The notes: a model not told the origin generated them from the sequence alone. Positions 51,485-61,722 are shown, numbered from the stretch's first letter. The stretch is 64,000 bases of DNA from Sinobaca qinghaiensis (GCF_003610495.1 NZ_RAPK01000007.1:62001-126000), one strand, 5' to 3'. Made by a program: numbers and translations.

Positions 51485-51994
51485 TTTTCATTAATTGCTC
51501 CTATTCTTTTTATTTTTAAATATTAAAAATGTTACACAAAATCTAATAAAGAACTATCACCAGCTTTCTCTTAAATTTTTCTTTCACGGGAATTTTTAAT
51601 TACGCATGTAATTCATCAATGCAAAAACAAAGATAAAAAAGTGCAAATCAAACTTAAAAACCCTTGTTTATCAAGGGTTTCAAGCAACTCCCCTTAAACA
51701 AAGTTAAAGATATAGCAACTATATACTATTGCTATATCTTATTATAACATGGAAGCGTTTTTTTATCAATATTTTTAGTATAAAATATATATTATTTGCA
51801 GCAGGCTAAAGCCTACTGCTCACTCCCGCAACTCGTTGTCGCATTTGACCTAAAGGTCAACCTGCGCACACCGAGTTTTGGGCAATATACTCGAAAACAA
51901 GCAAGCTTGTCCCCGAGTATATTCAACCAAACTTATCAATCTTCATATTCTAAATGCTAAGACATCCACTTTTTATTCACCTCTCAAATTTCAT
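51485..51994. other. Non-coding region rich in inverted repeats
   Basis: About 510 bases without a gene. Five inverted repeats occur: ACCCTTG/CAAGGGT (51669), GATATAGCAA/TTGCTATATC (51709-51738), GCAGCAGGCT/AGCCTACTGC (51798-51819), TTGACC/GGTCAA (51845-51860) nested in CGCA/TGCG and AACTCG/CGAGTT, and AATATACTCG/CGAGTATATT (51884-51923) with inner CAAGC/GCTTG. The 51798-51923 part is GC-richer than its surroundings and may be an origin or structured RNA. Confidence 0.7.
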
Positions 51995-52993
51995 TTAATA
52001 TTTACAAGAAATCCAAAATGACCTAACATAATTTTTTTCATTAGCTAATTGTAATTGATCAAAATTTTTATTTTTATGGAAATCTGAGTTTTCCATAAGT
52101 TTCATCAGTCTTATGTTACGCTCCTCTAATCTGTTAATATCATTCTCGCTTGGTAAACGATTCGACTTCTCTGAATTTTCGTTTTTATGGCAGTAAACTA
52201 AATTCCATATATCATCAGAAAACATAAAAGACCAAGGTATAACATGATCAATAGACAAATCTGTTTCGTTTATTTCTTTATTGCAATAGAAACATATTCT
52301 TTTGCCATTGCTGCACATTAGATCAAGATATTCATGGTATTTCTTAAGTGGAGATCGTTTAACCTTACCTTCATCTATCCCTCTTACTTTTTGGGATATT
52401 TTCGGACTAAAATTAAAACTTTCCAGCATTTGTGTCCATTTATAGTTAATGAAGGAAAACAAGAAATCGCTTTGCTCTTTTATATTAAGAATATCTTCTT
52501 TATTAAAAGTTACCGTTTTTTTATCACGATCTAAATCATAAAGTTCATATGTAATTCCGGCTAAATTTTTAAAACGCCAACATACATCGCTTTTTAAAGT
52601 ATTCGATATTTTATTAATTACTTTTTCATATTTACTTTCTAATTCCAAAGCCGTTAAATTCAGCTTTTCAAATCGTATAGGTTGAGTTTTACCTGTTTTA
52701 GTTATGTAATCTCCAATAAGTTCTTTTACATAAGTTAATATTTCAGGTGGTTTTTTTATGTTGGAGCCTTGTATTAGATTGAAATATATAGTTTGATTCC
52801 AATAATATTTCAAACAAAGCTCACTTATCTCACGAAAATTAAAAGTAACCTTATCATTTTTTTCTTGAGAGTTTACTGCTAACTCTACTAATGATTTAGC
52901 CCATACCATTTTATAGGTATTGTCGAAGCTGCAATTTAAAATAATATTATGCCAATCTTTAATGTAGGTATCCACATTAACAACTCTTTTCAT
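51995..52993 (-). CDS. HNH endonuclease
   Basis: The 332-residue protein ends in an HNH nuclease domain: RICFYCNKEINETDLSIDHV with a CxxC zinc pair and the catalytic His, then WNLVYCHKNENSEKSNRLPS with Asn and a second Cys, followed by the helical end. The first 220 residues are helical and unclassified; they probably recognise the target. The protein may be a stand-alone restriction enzyme or part of a defence set with the ATPase gene downstream. The binding site before ATG 52993 is weak. Confidence 0.8.
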   Translation of the reverse strand: MKRVVNVDTYIKDWHNIILNCSFDNTYKMVWAKSLVELAVNSQEKNDKVTFNFREISELCLKYYWNQTIYFNLIQGSNIKKPPEILTYVKELIGDYITKTGKTQPIRFEKLNLTALELESKYEKVINKISNTLKSDVCWRFKNLAGITYELYDLDRDKKTVTFNKEDILNIKEQSDFLFSFINYKWTQMLESFNFSPKISQKVRGIDEGKVKRSPLKKYHEYLDLMCSNGKRICFYCNKEINETDLSIDHVIPWSFMFSDDIWNLVYCHKNENSEKSNRLPSENDINRLEERNIRLMKLMENSDFHKNKNFDQLQLANEKNYVRSFWISCKY

Positions 52994-53139
52994 TTATTAG
53001 TTTTAATCAATTCAATACGTAAGAACCTTAAAATAAATAGTTGAATTTAAAACATTTCGTTACATTTAAATAAGAAATAAGTAGCACTCCTTAAGACTTA
53101 GTAGTATTATATAAATACTATAATGAAGGAGGAGCAATT

Positions 53140-54216
53140 TTGAATAAATTAATGCAATTTGGATTTATATCAGTTATTGTAATAAGCCTTACGGCATGCA
53201 GTGAAGAAAGCTCTAAAGAAATTCCTAAAGCAAAAAGTGCAGAAACATCTGAAGATCCACAAGGATTCTCAGAGTCTTCTAAAGAAGGAGATATCGTTAC
53301 AGTTGAAGGTCAAATAACATATGCTGAAGGGGGCACTGCTCCTGGAGAATTATATGGTGATACACAGTATACAATCATTACTGATGCAAATGGAGAAGAA
53401 GCTTATGATATTACTCATTCTGCTAATGAAACACTTATGATAGGAGACGACGTTAAAGTTACTGGCGAATATTTAGGAGTAAATACGGGAATGGAAATTC
53501 CGGCCATTGATGGTTCAAAGGTTGAAGTAATAAATTACAATAATGGAGTAGTTACCATTTATGATGAAGACCTAGAAAGTAATGCAGATTACTCTAAAGA
53601 TATTACTATTGAAAATGAAGTTTTTTTCAATACTGAAGCAGAATTTTTCGTTGATTCCGATGAAACTGTTTATTTCGCTGAATTAAAAAACAATGGATCA
53701 GAACCTTTAGATATTTCAAGTGTCAGTATTACTTGGTACGATAACGATGACAATGTTTCTATGGTAACCGATTCTAGTATAGAAGTATTTCCTACAGTTA
53801 TCGAACCTGGTGAAAAAGGATATATAAGTTATTCTGATGTCACAAGTGGTGTTAAAGACTTAAAAAATACTGAACTAAATCTAACTCCCTATGCTTCTTA
53901 TTCTTCTACTGAAGAGTTGAAAGTAGAGAACGATCATTTTGAGGCAAAAACAGATAGTTGGGATGAAAGCTATGTTCATATTTTAGGAGAAATAACAAAT
54001 CAATCAGAAACTCCCTTATATAATCATACTGTTTACAGTGTTTTTAGAGATGAAAACGGTAACTTTCTGGGTTTAGATTCTACTTCTGGTGATACTACAT
54101 TACAGCCAAATCAAACAAGTGGATTTGAAATATCTGGAGAAGATTTACCAAAAGAGCAAATTGAAAAAATAGATAGCGTTGAAAATAGCGCTTATGCAGA
54201 CACTTTTGATTATTAA
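53140..54216 (+). CDS. Lipoprotein with OB-like and FxLYD-type domains
   Basis: The 358-residue precursor has a signal peptide with lipobox (ISLTACSEE, Cys near 20), a small OB-like domain (GDIVTVEGQITYAEGG ... VKVTGEYLGV, about 50-120), and two Ig-like repeats; the last (HILGEITNQSETPLYNHTVY) fits FxLYD domains of Bacillus exported proteins. The start is TTG at 53140 after AAGGAGGAGC. It should be anchored on the outer face of the membrane. Its role on the island is unknown; surface changes or phage exclusion are possible. Confidence 0.8.
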   Translation: MNKLMQFGFISVIVISLTACSEESSKEIPKAKSAETSEDPQGFSESSKEGDIVTVEGQITYAEGGTAPGELYGDTQYTIITDANGEEAYDITHSANETLMIGDDVKVTGEYLGVNTGMEIPAIDGSKVEVINYNNGVVTIYDEDLESNADYSKDITIENEVFFNTEAEFFVDSDETVYFAELKNNGSEPLDISSVSITWYDNDDNVSMVTDSSIEVFPTVIEPGEKGYISYSDVTSGVKDLKNTELNLTPYASYSSTEELKVENDHFEAKTDSWDESYVHILGEITNQSETPLYNHTVYSVFRDENGNFLGLDSTSGDTTLQPNQTSGFEISGEDLPKEQIEKIDSVENSAYADTFDY

Positions 54217-54390
54217 ACTTATATAAAATAAAATTCTAAAACCAGAATTAGTATTTAGCTTTTTACAAATCTGTAGAAAGCTTTTTTTTTAGAAAAATTC
54301 ATATAATAACTAATATGCTATCCTTCCAAAAAATAAGCAGACCTTGCAGCTAACTCTATATGAGTTTCTTTTATAACTAGCCCTCTCCCA

Positions 54391-54960
54391 CTATCCTTTA
54401 AAAAGTTTCGTCTTCATATAAGCAAACACACTGCTGTCCTCGATGATAGAAACGACCCATTGATCCCGCCACAACAATCCATGCCTTGGATATCCATCTT
54501 TGGTTATCTCCCCTACTACACATATCTTTCCGCAAGTTTTCATCACAAGGTCGTGCACCTCTTTGGATCTTTTATTATAATAAGCTTTTTTTATGTTACT
54601 GGGATTGCCCCAGCCAATGATAACGGTATCGCTTTGTTTGATTTCTTTCTCCAGCACTTGATTATTTCTTTCGCCAACAATTTCATTATACTCATATTCG
54701 TTCAACACCTCTGGTTTTGTGGAGCGAAATGCAAATAAATTTAAGTAACTCACCGTGGTAAATCCTTTATCTCTTGCCCAATTCTCTACTCTTCTGACCG
54801 TGGCATCTGTTGTATGTTCGTCTGCCGTTGAGGGATTTTTTTGAATAACTACAAGTTTTTTTACATACCCGTTCTGTGGGGCAATTCGAACTTCAAGCCC
54901 ATATCGATAAAGACCGTCCTCACTTATATCGCAACGCTCGACCAATCTTATTTTTTCCAT
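54391..54960 (-). CDS. DUF1643 protein
   Basis: From ATG 54960 (AGGAG upstream) the 189-residue protein has the DUF1643 marks: VVIQKNPSTADEHTTDATVR, VSYLNLFAFRSTKPEV and VGERNNQVL, then VIIGWGNPS. Function unknown. It lies 200 bases from the metallopeptidase and type I RM genes. A distant relative is carried by the prophage at 17022; both occur among mobile or defence genes. Confidence 0.9.
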   Translation of the reverse strand: MEKIRLVERCDISEDGLYRYGLEVRIAPQNGYVKKLVVIQKNPSTADEHTTDATVRRVENWARDKGFTTVSYLNLFAFRSTKPEVLNEYEYNEIVGERNNQVLEKEIKQSDTVIIGWGNPSNIKKAYYNKRSKEVHDLVMKTCGKICVVGEITKDGYPRHGLLWRDQWVVSIIEDSSVFAYMKTKLFKG

Positions 54961-55168
54961 CTGCACTCACTCCTAATATTTTTAAAAAAAAGATTCTTCC
55001 TACTCTCTTTTTCGTCTATTTACCAAAAGAAGTTAACTAAATTTATCGCTAGAATAGGTCTTCCTCTGCATGTTTTCTGTGCTTTCTCCCTTTATACTAG
55101 TATTCAGCTTTCAATTGAACTTGATAATCAGACGAGCTACAATGAATACAGAAAGAGGTGGCTCCGCA

Positions 55169-55924
55169 ATGCCCTGCTTCATGTACGGGAAAACAACGAT
55201 AGACTATCAGCTTGACTATAGCTTTGACAGTAAAGATGTTTCCATAGCTGTAGAATGGCTTGACGGAGTGAAAGTGACCGCTCCGCATGATATAAAAGAG
55301 CAGCAGCTACAGCACCTGCTTCATCAAAAAGCCCCGTGGATTTTGTCCAAATGGAAGGCATTTGATGAAATTGCTGATAAACCCGCTCCGAAGGAATTTG
55401 TCAGCGGCGAAAAGTTTAGTTATTTGGGAAGAAACTACCGACTGAAAGTATATAGACATACAAACATCGATAAGGCTCACCTCGTCTTTTATCGAGGGAG
55501 ATTCATAGCTAACGTTCCGGCTCGTTTTTCGGAAGAAGAGAAAAATGATGCCCTCTCGACCGCTTTTAAAAAGTGGTATCTCAAGCAAGGAGAAAAAAAG
55601 TTACCACAAAGGCTGAAGATATACTCAGAAAAGATGAACATTGCGCCGGAGAGTGTGAAATTGAAAGAACAGAAAAGACGCTGGGGGACGTGTACGTCTA
55701 ATGGGGATATTTATGTCAATTGGAGAATTATGATGGCCCCTCTTCCCATTGTAGACTATCTGTTGGTTCACGAACTAGCGCACCTCAAGTACCCCAATCA
55801 CTCCAAAGATTTTTGGCGGTTCGTACGATCGATTATCCCTGATTATGACCAGAGTAAAGAATGGCTCCGCGTCAACGGTCCTAAATTGTCTATAGCACAC
55901 GAAAGCCCTCACGTCGTTACGTAA
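55169..55924 (+). CDS. YgjP-like zinc metallopeptidase
   Basis: From ATG 55169 (GAGGTGG upstream) the 251-residue protein has the M48/DUF45 (YgjP) fold: QKRRWGTCTSNGDIYVNWRI, then VDYLLVHELAHLKYPNHSKD with the HExxH zinc motif and third ligand nearby (FW..V). Members of this family are often encoded next to type I restriction-modification operons, as here (convergent with hsdR, 12 bases apart). The shared end contains a hairpin (AAAGCCCTCACG / CGTAAGGGCTTT) that may terminate both genes. Confidence 0.9.
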   Translation: MPCFMYGKTTIDYQLDYSFDSKDVSIAVEWLDGVKVTAPHDIKEQQLQHLLHQKAPWILSKWKAFDEIADKPAPKEFVSGEKFSYLGRNYRLKVYRHTNIDKAHLVFYRGRFIANVPARFSEEEKNDALSTAFKKWYLKQGEKKLPQRLKIYSEKMNIAPESVKLKEQKRRWGTCTSNGDIYVNWRIMMAPLPIVDYLLVHELAHLKYPNHSKDFWRFVRSIIPDYDQSKEWLRVNGPKLSIAHESPHVVT

Positions 55925-55936
55925 GGGCTTTTCGCG

Positions 55937-58870
55937 TTACTTCTTAAAGTGTACGGCTGCTAAATCCATCAGCTGCTGGGCTACAGCTTCGAGTTTCGGA
56001 TGCTCTATTTTCTGTCGGAGCTTTTTCTTTATTTCACTTCTCATCTCGCGCTTTACATCCTCTTTCTTCGTCCACTCAATCACTAGTTTGGATTGTACAA
56101 TACCCGTGACAATAAACGTGAGGTCTTTTATCTCTTCCTTGTTCTCTTCCGCGAGCTCTTGTTTAAGTAACTGAAAAAAAGGAAACTGTTCGCGGGTAAA
56201 CCCATGCTCCTCGCCTTTCTGCGTCTTTTCCCGCATGTCTTGAACCATTTCGCGCAGCGAGTCCACCAGATCAATAATTTCCATCTGATTCGCCCGCCTG
56301 GAGCTGATCAGTTCTTCCAGCTTTTCTTTTAAGGAGGAATAGTACACAGGATTCTCTTCCATCTTTATTTTGATCTCGTGGCGAAGCGCATGTTCCATTT
56401 CAGACGCTTTTGCTTCCTCACTCTCCGCCTGTTCGATTTTCTGTTCGAACTTATTTGATAAAATATCGATCGGATCATGCAGCACTTCCACAGAAGAAGC
56501 ATATAGATGATCAGCGATTAATTGGCGCACCTTTTCCCCGCATTCGGTAATGTCCATTCCTTCTTCGCGGTACCGGGACTTAGCCAGCTGGCGAATCTTT
56601 CCGAGAAACTTGAGATTCTCCACGTACGGCTGCGCTTTCGGATTTGGCATTACCATATCCATACTTTCGGAAAAACGCTTGAAGGCTGTTTCAAATTCAT
56701 TTCTCACATCTTCCGGCTCCAGCGCCTGTACACACGCCTCTGCATTGCTTTGATTAATATAATTAAAGTAGTTCATTGCCACACGGTGACGGGACTGCAG
56801 CCGTGGTATCTCGCTGTCAATTGGTTTCAGTGCTCCCTGAATGTCACTTTTAGTAAAAATGCCAAGCGCTTGTTCCAGAAAGCGGGACACGCCGTAATAA
56901 TCAACGATTAAGCCGTAATCCTTCTTTGCATACGTTCGATTTGTTCGTGCGATGGCCTGAAGCAGGTTATGTTCCTTAATCGGTTTGTCCAAATACATGA
57001 CCTGTTCGATCGGCGCATCAAATCCTGTTAACAACTTGTCGCAAACAATAATAAACGCCAAGCTGCTTTCGGAAAAAGGCTCTTTGAATTTCTCAATCTG
57101 CTTTTTTTCCTCATCGGGAGCTAATTGGTGCTTCTTCATTCCCGGCTCATCATTATGCCCGCCTGATATAATCACAGCGGATTCGTAGTCACTAAGTTCA
57201 TCTAATTTTTCTTTGTACATAATTGCGGCTTCCCGGGAGATCGCCACAATCTGTGCTTTAAAGCCGTTCGGCTTAATATGTGTTTGGTAGTGTTCAATAA
57301 TATCCAAAGCAATTTGCTCTATCCTTTTGGGAGAAGCGATGATCGCCTGCTCGTTTGCATACTTTTTCTTGATCTCTTCCCGGGTTTCGTCATCATACTC
57401 CCGAAATTTTCGATTAAACAATTGATCCAGGGTTTCGCCGTGCACATGCAGATTCGATAAACGGGCTTCATAAAAGATCGGCACGGTCGCTCCGTCATCC
57501 ACAGCTTGTTCAATCGTGTATTTGTCAATATACGGTCCAAAGGTAGCGGTGGTGCTTTTGTCTTCTTTATCAATCGGTGTTCCTGTAAACCCGAGGTAAC
57601 AGGCATTCGGCATCGCGGTCCGCATGTTCATCGCTAACCCTTTGTACTGGCTGCGGTGACTTTCATCGACCATCACAAAAATATTTTCGGAAGTTGAAAG
57701 TTCGGGATAAGTGCTTGTTTCTTTATCTTCCTGAAACTTCTGGACAAGCGTCATAATAGTAGAACCCGGACCCTGGGAAAGAAGCCCCTTTAATTGCTTG
57801 ACGCCTGCTGCCTGCTGGGGATTCGGAAACCCACAGCGGCGAAATGTAGCGGTTATTTGAATATCCAGGTCTTTCCGATCTGTCACCAGTACAATAGTCG
57901 GGTTTTTGAGCGCTTCCAGGCGACGAAGCTTCACGGCCAGATACAGCATTGATAACGACTTTCCGCTGCCCTGCGTATGCCATACAACCCCGCCACGGTC
58001 TTCAGGAGATTTGGCATACAGAATCCGATCAATCGCTTTTCGCACGGCACGAAACTGCTGGTACCGGGCGAGCTTCTTAATCACTCGTCCCCCCTCTGGC
58101 TCATACACGATGAAATTTTGCACAAGGTCGAGCAGGTTCTCTTTGGAAAGCATCCCCGCTGTTAAAATATCCTGTGGGGAAGGGCTGTCCCCAATTTTGG
58201 GAGCTGTAAGAGGATACGGGTCTTTCCAAAGACCATAGTGCTTCGCCTGGGCTCCAATTGTGCCTGCCCTGGCGCGGTCATTACTGGCAACAACCATAAA
58301 TTGATTATAGTGAAAAAGCCGCTCCTGCTCGTCCTGGTAGCGGATTAGCTGCTTGATCCCCTGACCGATCTGTTCACTACCGTTAAGCAGCGGACTTTTG
58401 CATTCGATAATAACTAGAGGAAGGCCATTCACAAAAACTATCAGATCAGGGCGGATCGTCCCTTGTGGGCTTGTAATGCTGAACTGATCTACTACTAGAT
58501 ATTCATTATTTTCAAGATAGTCAAAGTCAATCAGTTTGACCGTTTGATTTTTCTTCCCTTTTCCGAGATCCTGCTGCACGGATATGTAATTCACAAGCAT
58601 GTGATGAAATTTCTCATTAGCTTCCATCACGCTCGTTGCCTCTATGTAAAGAAGGGAACGCAGCACCTTCTGCGTATTATTTTCATCCATCCAGGGGTTC
58701 AAACGTTTCAATGTCCTAGTTAAACGATCTCGAAGGATCACGTCATTCCTGGTTTCCCGTTCTGCATCCAAAGAAGAGCCATGAAGATACTCATAGCCCA
58801 TTCCCTCCAGTTGTTCAATTAATCTATTTTCAACCAGCTGTTTTTCATTCCATTTCGACGTTGAGGTCAT
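55937..58870 (-). CDS. hsdR: Type I restriction enzyme, R subunit
   Basis: HsdR cuts DNA after ATP-driven translocation. The 977 residues show an N-terminal PD-(D/E)xK nuclease (IRPDLIVFVNG near 139, VIIECKS near 154), a SF2 motor with HTQGSGKSLSML (near 300), VMVDESHRSQY (near 400), LGFTGTPI, LLTGFDAP and QAIARTNRTY, and a helical C-terminus that binds the M subunits. Its start overlaps the hsdS stop (ATGA). It appears intact. Confidence 0.96.
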   Translation of the reverse strand: MTSTSKWNEKQLVENRLIEQLEGMGYEYLHGSSLDAERETRNDVILRDRLTRTLKRLNPWMDENNTQKVLRSLLYIEATSVMEANEKFHHMLVNYISVQQDLGKGKKNQTVKLIDFDYLENNEYLVVDQFSITSPQGTIRPDLIVFVNGLPLVIIECKSPLLNGSEQIGQGIKQLIRYQDEQERLFHYNQFMVVASNDRARAGTIGAQAKHYGLWKDPYPLTAPKIGDSPSPQDILTAGMLSKENLLDLVQNFIVYEPEGGRVIKKLARYQQFRAVRKAIDRILYAKSPEDRGGVVWHTQGSGKSLSMLYLAVKLRRLEALKNPTIVLVTDRKDLDIQITATFRRCGFPNPQQAAGVKQLKGLLSQGPGSTIMTLVQKFQEDKETSTYPELSTSENIFVMVDESHRSQYKGLAMNMRTAMPNACYLGFTGTPIDKEDKSTTATFGPYIDKYTIEQAVDDGATVPIFYEARLSNLHVHGETLDQLFNRKFREYDDETREEIKKKYANEQAIIASPKRIEQIALDIIEHYQTHIKPNGFKAQIVAISREAAIMYKEKLDELSDYESAVIISGGHNDEPGMKKHQLAPDEEKKQIEKFKEPFSESSLAFIIVCDKLLTGFDAPIEQVMYLDKPIKEHNLLQAIARTNRTYAKKDYGLIVDYYGVSRFLEQALGIFTKSDIQGALKPIDSEIPRLQSRHRVAMNYFNYINQSNAEACVQALEPEDVRNEFETAFKRFSESMDMVMPNPKAQPYVENLKFLGKIRQLAKSRYREEGMDITECGEKVRQLIADHLYASSVEVLHDPIDILSNKFEQKIEQAESEEAKASEMEHALRHEIKIKMEENPVYYSSLKEKLEELISSRRANQMEIIDLVDSLREMVQDMREKTQKGEEHGFTREQFPFFQLLKQELAEENKEEIKDLTFIVTGIVQSKLVIEWTKKEDVKREMRSEIKKKLRQKIEHPKLEAVAQQLMDLAAVHFKK

Positions 58871-60027
58871 TTAACTGCCTCCAATTCATTGACTTTGACC
58901 CGGACTTTGCCAGTGAGAAGAACTTGCATAAGGGATTTTTTAAGATTTTGAAGTTGTAAAAGTTTATTGCCTTCTATTTTAATTTTGTTATCAGCTGTAT
59001 AAAGAATATTTGCTATTTTTATTTGTTCTTTTAATTTTGGCAGTGGTATAAACAAGTTTGACAATCTTTGTTTATCTATATTAGGAAATGTTGAACCAGT
59101 AGATTGGGATAGTATAGTAGTTGCAAGCTTTTGAATATGATACATTATAAAATTTTGGTCTGTTATCCCTCTAAGGGCAGTAATAGCTGCTAAACCACGA
59201 CCTATACAGTATTCTTTGTCTGCTACATTCATTCTACCAGTCGAGCTCCCTCTAACTGTTAATAAAATATCGCTTTCTTTACAAATTTTCGTTGGCTTAT
59301 TTGTCCATTGAATTACTTTAGGATTAACCTTTCCAAACTCTGTAGGACCGTTCAATAAGGGGATGCCTACACCTATATTATTATAAGAATCACCTTTAGG
59401 CGATTGTCCCATTGTTAGAGTGGTGATATCTCCCAATTTTACAAATTCCCATTCCTTAGGAATCTCACCGATTTCCGTTTGCTTAAACTTCGTATGTCCA
59501 ATTCCTTTTGTAAGAAGCTGTTGCATTAATCCTTTTTTCACTTTTTCTGCCTGCTTAATGATCGCTTCTGTTTTTTCAATGGCGTTATCGACTGAAGTGA
59601 GGATTGCTGCGATTTTTTTTTGTTCATTTAACAAAGGTAAGTTGATTTCATAATTGTATATTGGCTTTTGAGAAACTAGTGGTTGTCCAGATTGACTTCT
59701 TAATTTACCTAAATCATGATATTTAAGTAAATATGAGATGAACTTCAGATCAGTTTTGATAATAAATTCTTTAGAAAATAGTGCATTATCAGTCACCCAT
59801 GATGGGCCTTTAGTTTTATGTACAACTCCACAGTATTCACCTACACGCCCGATAACAATAGCTTCTTTTTCGATAAGAAATTCGTTAGTATAACCGTTGA
59901 TTCCATTACCACCATAGACTGGATAAGGATTCTTTTTAGAATAAGGTTGAAGGTTTTTCAGCGGCTTTGACTTTCCACTTGTTATTTTAAGTACTTCTCC
60001 TAATTGAACCTTTCTCCATTCACTCAC
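58867..60027 (-). CDS. hsdS: Type I restriction enzyme, S (specificity) subunit
   Basis: HsdS sets the target sequence. The 386 residues show two target-recognition domains (about 1-125 and 190-325), each followed by a conserved helical spacer: LLNEQKKIAAILTSVDNAIE with GLMQQLLTKGIGHTKF, and LKEQIKIANILYTADNK with KSLMQVLLTGKVRV. The TRDs are more AT-rich than hsdM and hsdR, as expected for modules that are exchanged. It overlaps hsdM by eight bases and hsdR by four. Confidence 0.95.
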   Translation of the reverse strand: MSEWRKVQLGEVLKITSGKSKPLKNLQPYSKKNPYPVYGGNGINGYTNEFLIEKEAIVIGRVGEYCGVVHKTKGPSWVTDNALFSKEFIIKTDLKFISYLLKYHDLGKLRSQSGQPLVSQKPIYNYEINLPLLNEQKKIAAILTSVDNAIEKTEAIIKQAEKVKKGLMQQLLTKGIGHTKFKQTEIGEIPKEWEFVKLGDITTLTMGQSPKGDSYNNIGVGIPLLNGPTEFGKVNPKVIQWTNKPTKICKESDILLTVRGSSTGRMNVADKEYCIGRGLAAITALRGITDQNFIMYHIQKLATTILSQSTGSTFPNIDKQRLSNLFIPLPKLKEQIKIANILYTADNKIKIEGNKLLQLQNLKKSLMQVLLTGKVRVKVNELEAVK

Positions 60028-61501
60028 TATACCCCAACTCCTTCAAATACTCGTACATTTTGTCATCCACTTGATTTCTTTCTTCTTCTAATGCACGAAG
60101 TTCGGCTATTGCTTGCGCTACATCAATTTGCTCTACTTCCTCTGTTGTATCGATATATCGGGCAATATTTAAATTGTAGTCGTTTTCTTTAATTTCAGCT
60201 AACGGCACAGAACGGCAGTATTTCTCTAATTCTTCTCCCTTATCATAGGCAGATACAATCTTTTCGATATCCTGATCCCGTAGCATGTTTTGGTTTTTTC
60301 CTTCTTGGTAATCATCAGCTCCGTGAATAAAGAACACTTTTTCTTTGTTTTTCTCTTCTTTGTTTCGGTTTAATAACAGGATACTTGCCGGAATGCCTGT
60401 ACCATAGAATAATTTAGAGGGTAAGCCTATAACTGCTTCTACTGCATCTTCTTCCAGTAGCCCCTGGCGTATTTTCCCTTCTACTCCCCCACGGAAAAGA
60501 ATCCCGTGTGGCATCACTACTCCCGCTTTTCCATTCTGATTCAGCGTCGACACCATATGCTGCACGAATGCTAAATCACCTTTATCTTTTGGAGGCATAC
60601 CAAATCGAAAACGCCCGTACTGGTCGCTTTCAGCTTCTTCTCTTCCCCAGCTGCTTAAACTAAATGGAGGATTTGCGATTACGCGATCATACAGAATCAG
60701 TTCCCCGTCTTCCAACAATTTCGGATTGCGGATAGTATCGCCTTTTTCTATACGGTGGTCGCTCATTCCATGTAAGAGTAAATTCATTTTACAGATCGCC
60801 CATGTACTTAAGTTACGCTCCTGCCCATGCAAGGTAAGGTTTCGCGGGTTCCCTCCGATAGACTTAATATAGTCAGCAGATTGAATGAGCATTCCCCCTG
60901 ATCCAACCGTAGGATCACTGATGCGCATTCCTTCTTCTGGTTTAATTAGATTAACTATGAGTTCCACCACTTTACTAGGGGTATAGAACTCCCCGCCTTT
61001 TTTCCCGGCATCATCGGCAAACTGTTTGATCAAATACTCATAAGCCCTACCTAACATATCGGGCTCGGATAAATTATCATTACGTAAATCAATTGCTGTA
61101 AAATGCTGTACTAATTGTAAAAGCAGACTGTCAGGCAGCTTTTCTTTATCGTTAAAATCGATACTAGCCAATACGCCCTGTAGAGATGGGTTTTCTTCCT
61201 CCAACGATTCAAACGCTTTATTGATCATATCTCCAATGTCCTGAGTGGTTCCCTGAATGTGCTTCCAACGGGCTCGTTCGGATACGAAAAACTGGTGTTC
61301 ATCGGGGTCACGCCATGCGTAGTCATCCCCTTCTTCTCTTTCAACTTTCTCTGCTTTCTCAACAAATACATCATTTAGTCGTTTCAAAAACAGCAGTCCG
61401 AATATGTAATTTTTATAATCAGAGGAATCAATGCTTCCTCTTAGTATGTTCGCTGACTCCCATAAGTGTGCTTCTAGTTGTTGTAATGTTAATTTACTCA
61501 T
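60020..61501 (-). CDS. hsdM: Type I restriction enzyme, M (methyltransferase) subunit
   Basis: HsdM is the N6-adenine methyltransferase and forms M2S and R2M2S complexes. The 493 residues show the N-terminal helical domain (LEAHLWESANILRGSIDSSD), SAM motif I DPTVGSGGML (near 200) and catalytic NPPFSLSSWG (near 276). GAGGGG precedes ATG 61501, and a TATAAT box lies at 61542-61547 on the minus strand. It heads the hsdM-hsdS-hsdR operon at the right end of the island. Confidence 0.97.
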   Translation of the reverse strand: MSKLTLQQLEAHLWESANILRGSIDSSDYKNYIFGLLFLKRLNDVFVEKAEKVEREEGDDYAWRDPDEHQFFVSERARWKHIQGTTQDIGDMINKAFESLEEENPSLQGVLASIDFNDKEKLPDSLLLQLVQHFTAIDLRNDNLSEPDMLGRAYEYLIKQFADDAGKKGGEFYTPSKVVELIVNLIKPEEGMRISDPTVGSGGMLIQSADYIKSIGGNPRNLTLHGQERNLSTWAICKMNLLLHGMSDHRIEKGDTIRNPKLLEDGELILYDRVIANPPFSLSSWGREEAESDQYGRFRFGMPPKDKGDLAFVQHMVSTLNQNGKAGVVMPHGILFRGGVEGKIRQGLLEEDAVEAVIGLPSKLFYGTGIPASILLLNRNKEEKNKEKVFFIHGADDYQEGKNQNMLRDQDIEKIVSAYDKGEELEKYCRSVPLAEIKENDYNLNIARYIDTTEEVEQIDVAQAIAELRALEEERNQVDDKMYEYLKELGYSE

Positions 61502-61722
61502 TTATTTCCCCTCGCTTGGATCATTTACTTTTTGTAAATCTATTATAACTATATCAAATTTCCTATTATATCCATACCCACAGTTTAAATACCTAATTCC
61601 GTAAACATAAACACTGGTATCCACAAATTATCCTTTGATGGATAGCAATTGTACATTTTATCTTTATTAATCTAAGATTTCATTGTATATTAATAGTATA
61701 AAAAACTTGAGGGTTGCGGGAA

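Noticed and set aside
51798-51923. CRISPR-like repeats
   Set aside because: The elements are inverted hairpins of different sequence, not regularly spaced direct repeats. No CRISPR array was found in the window.
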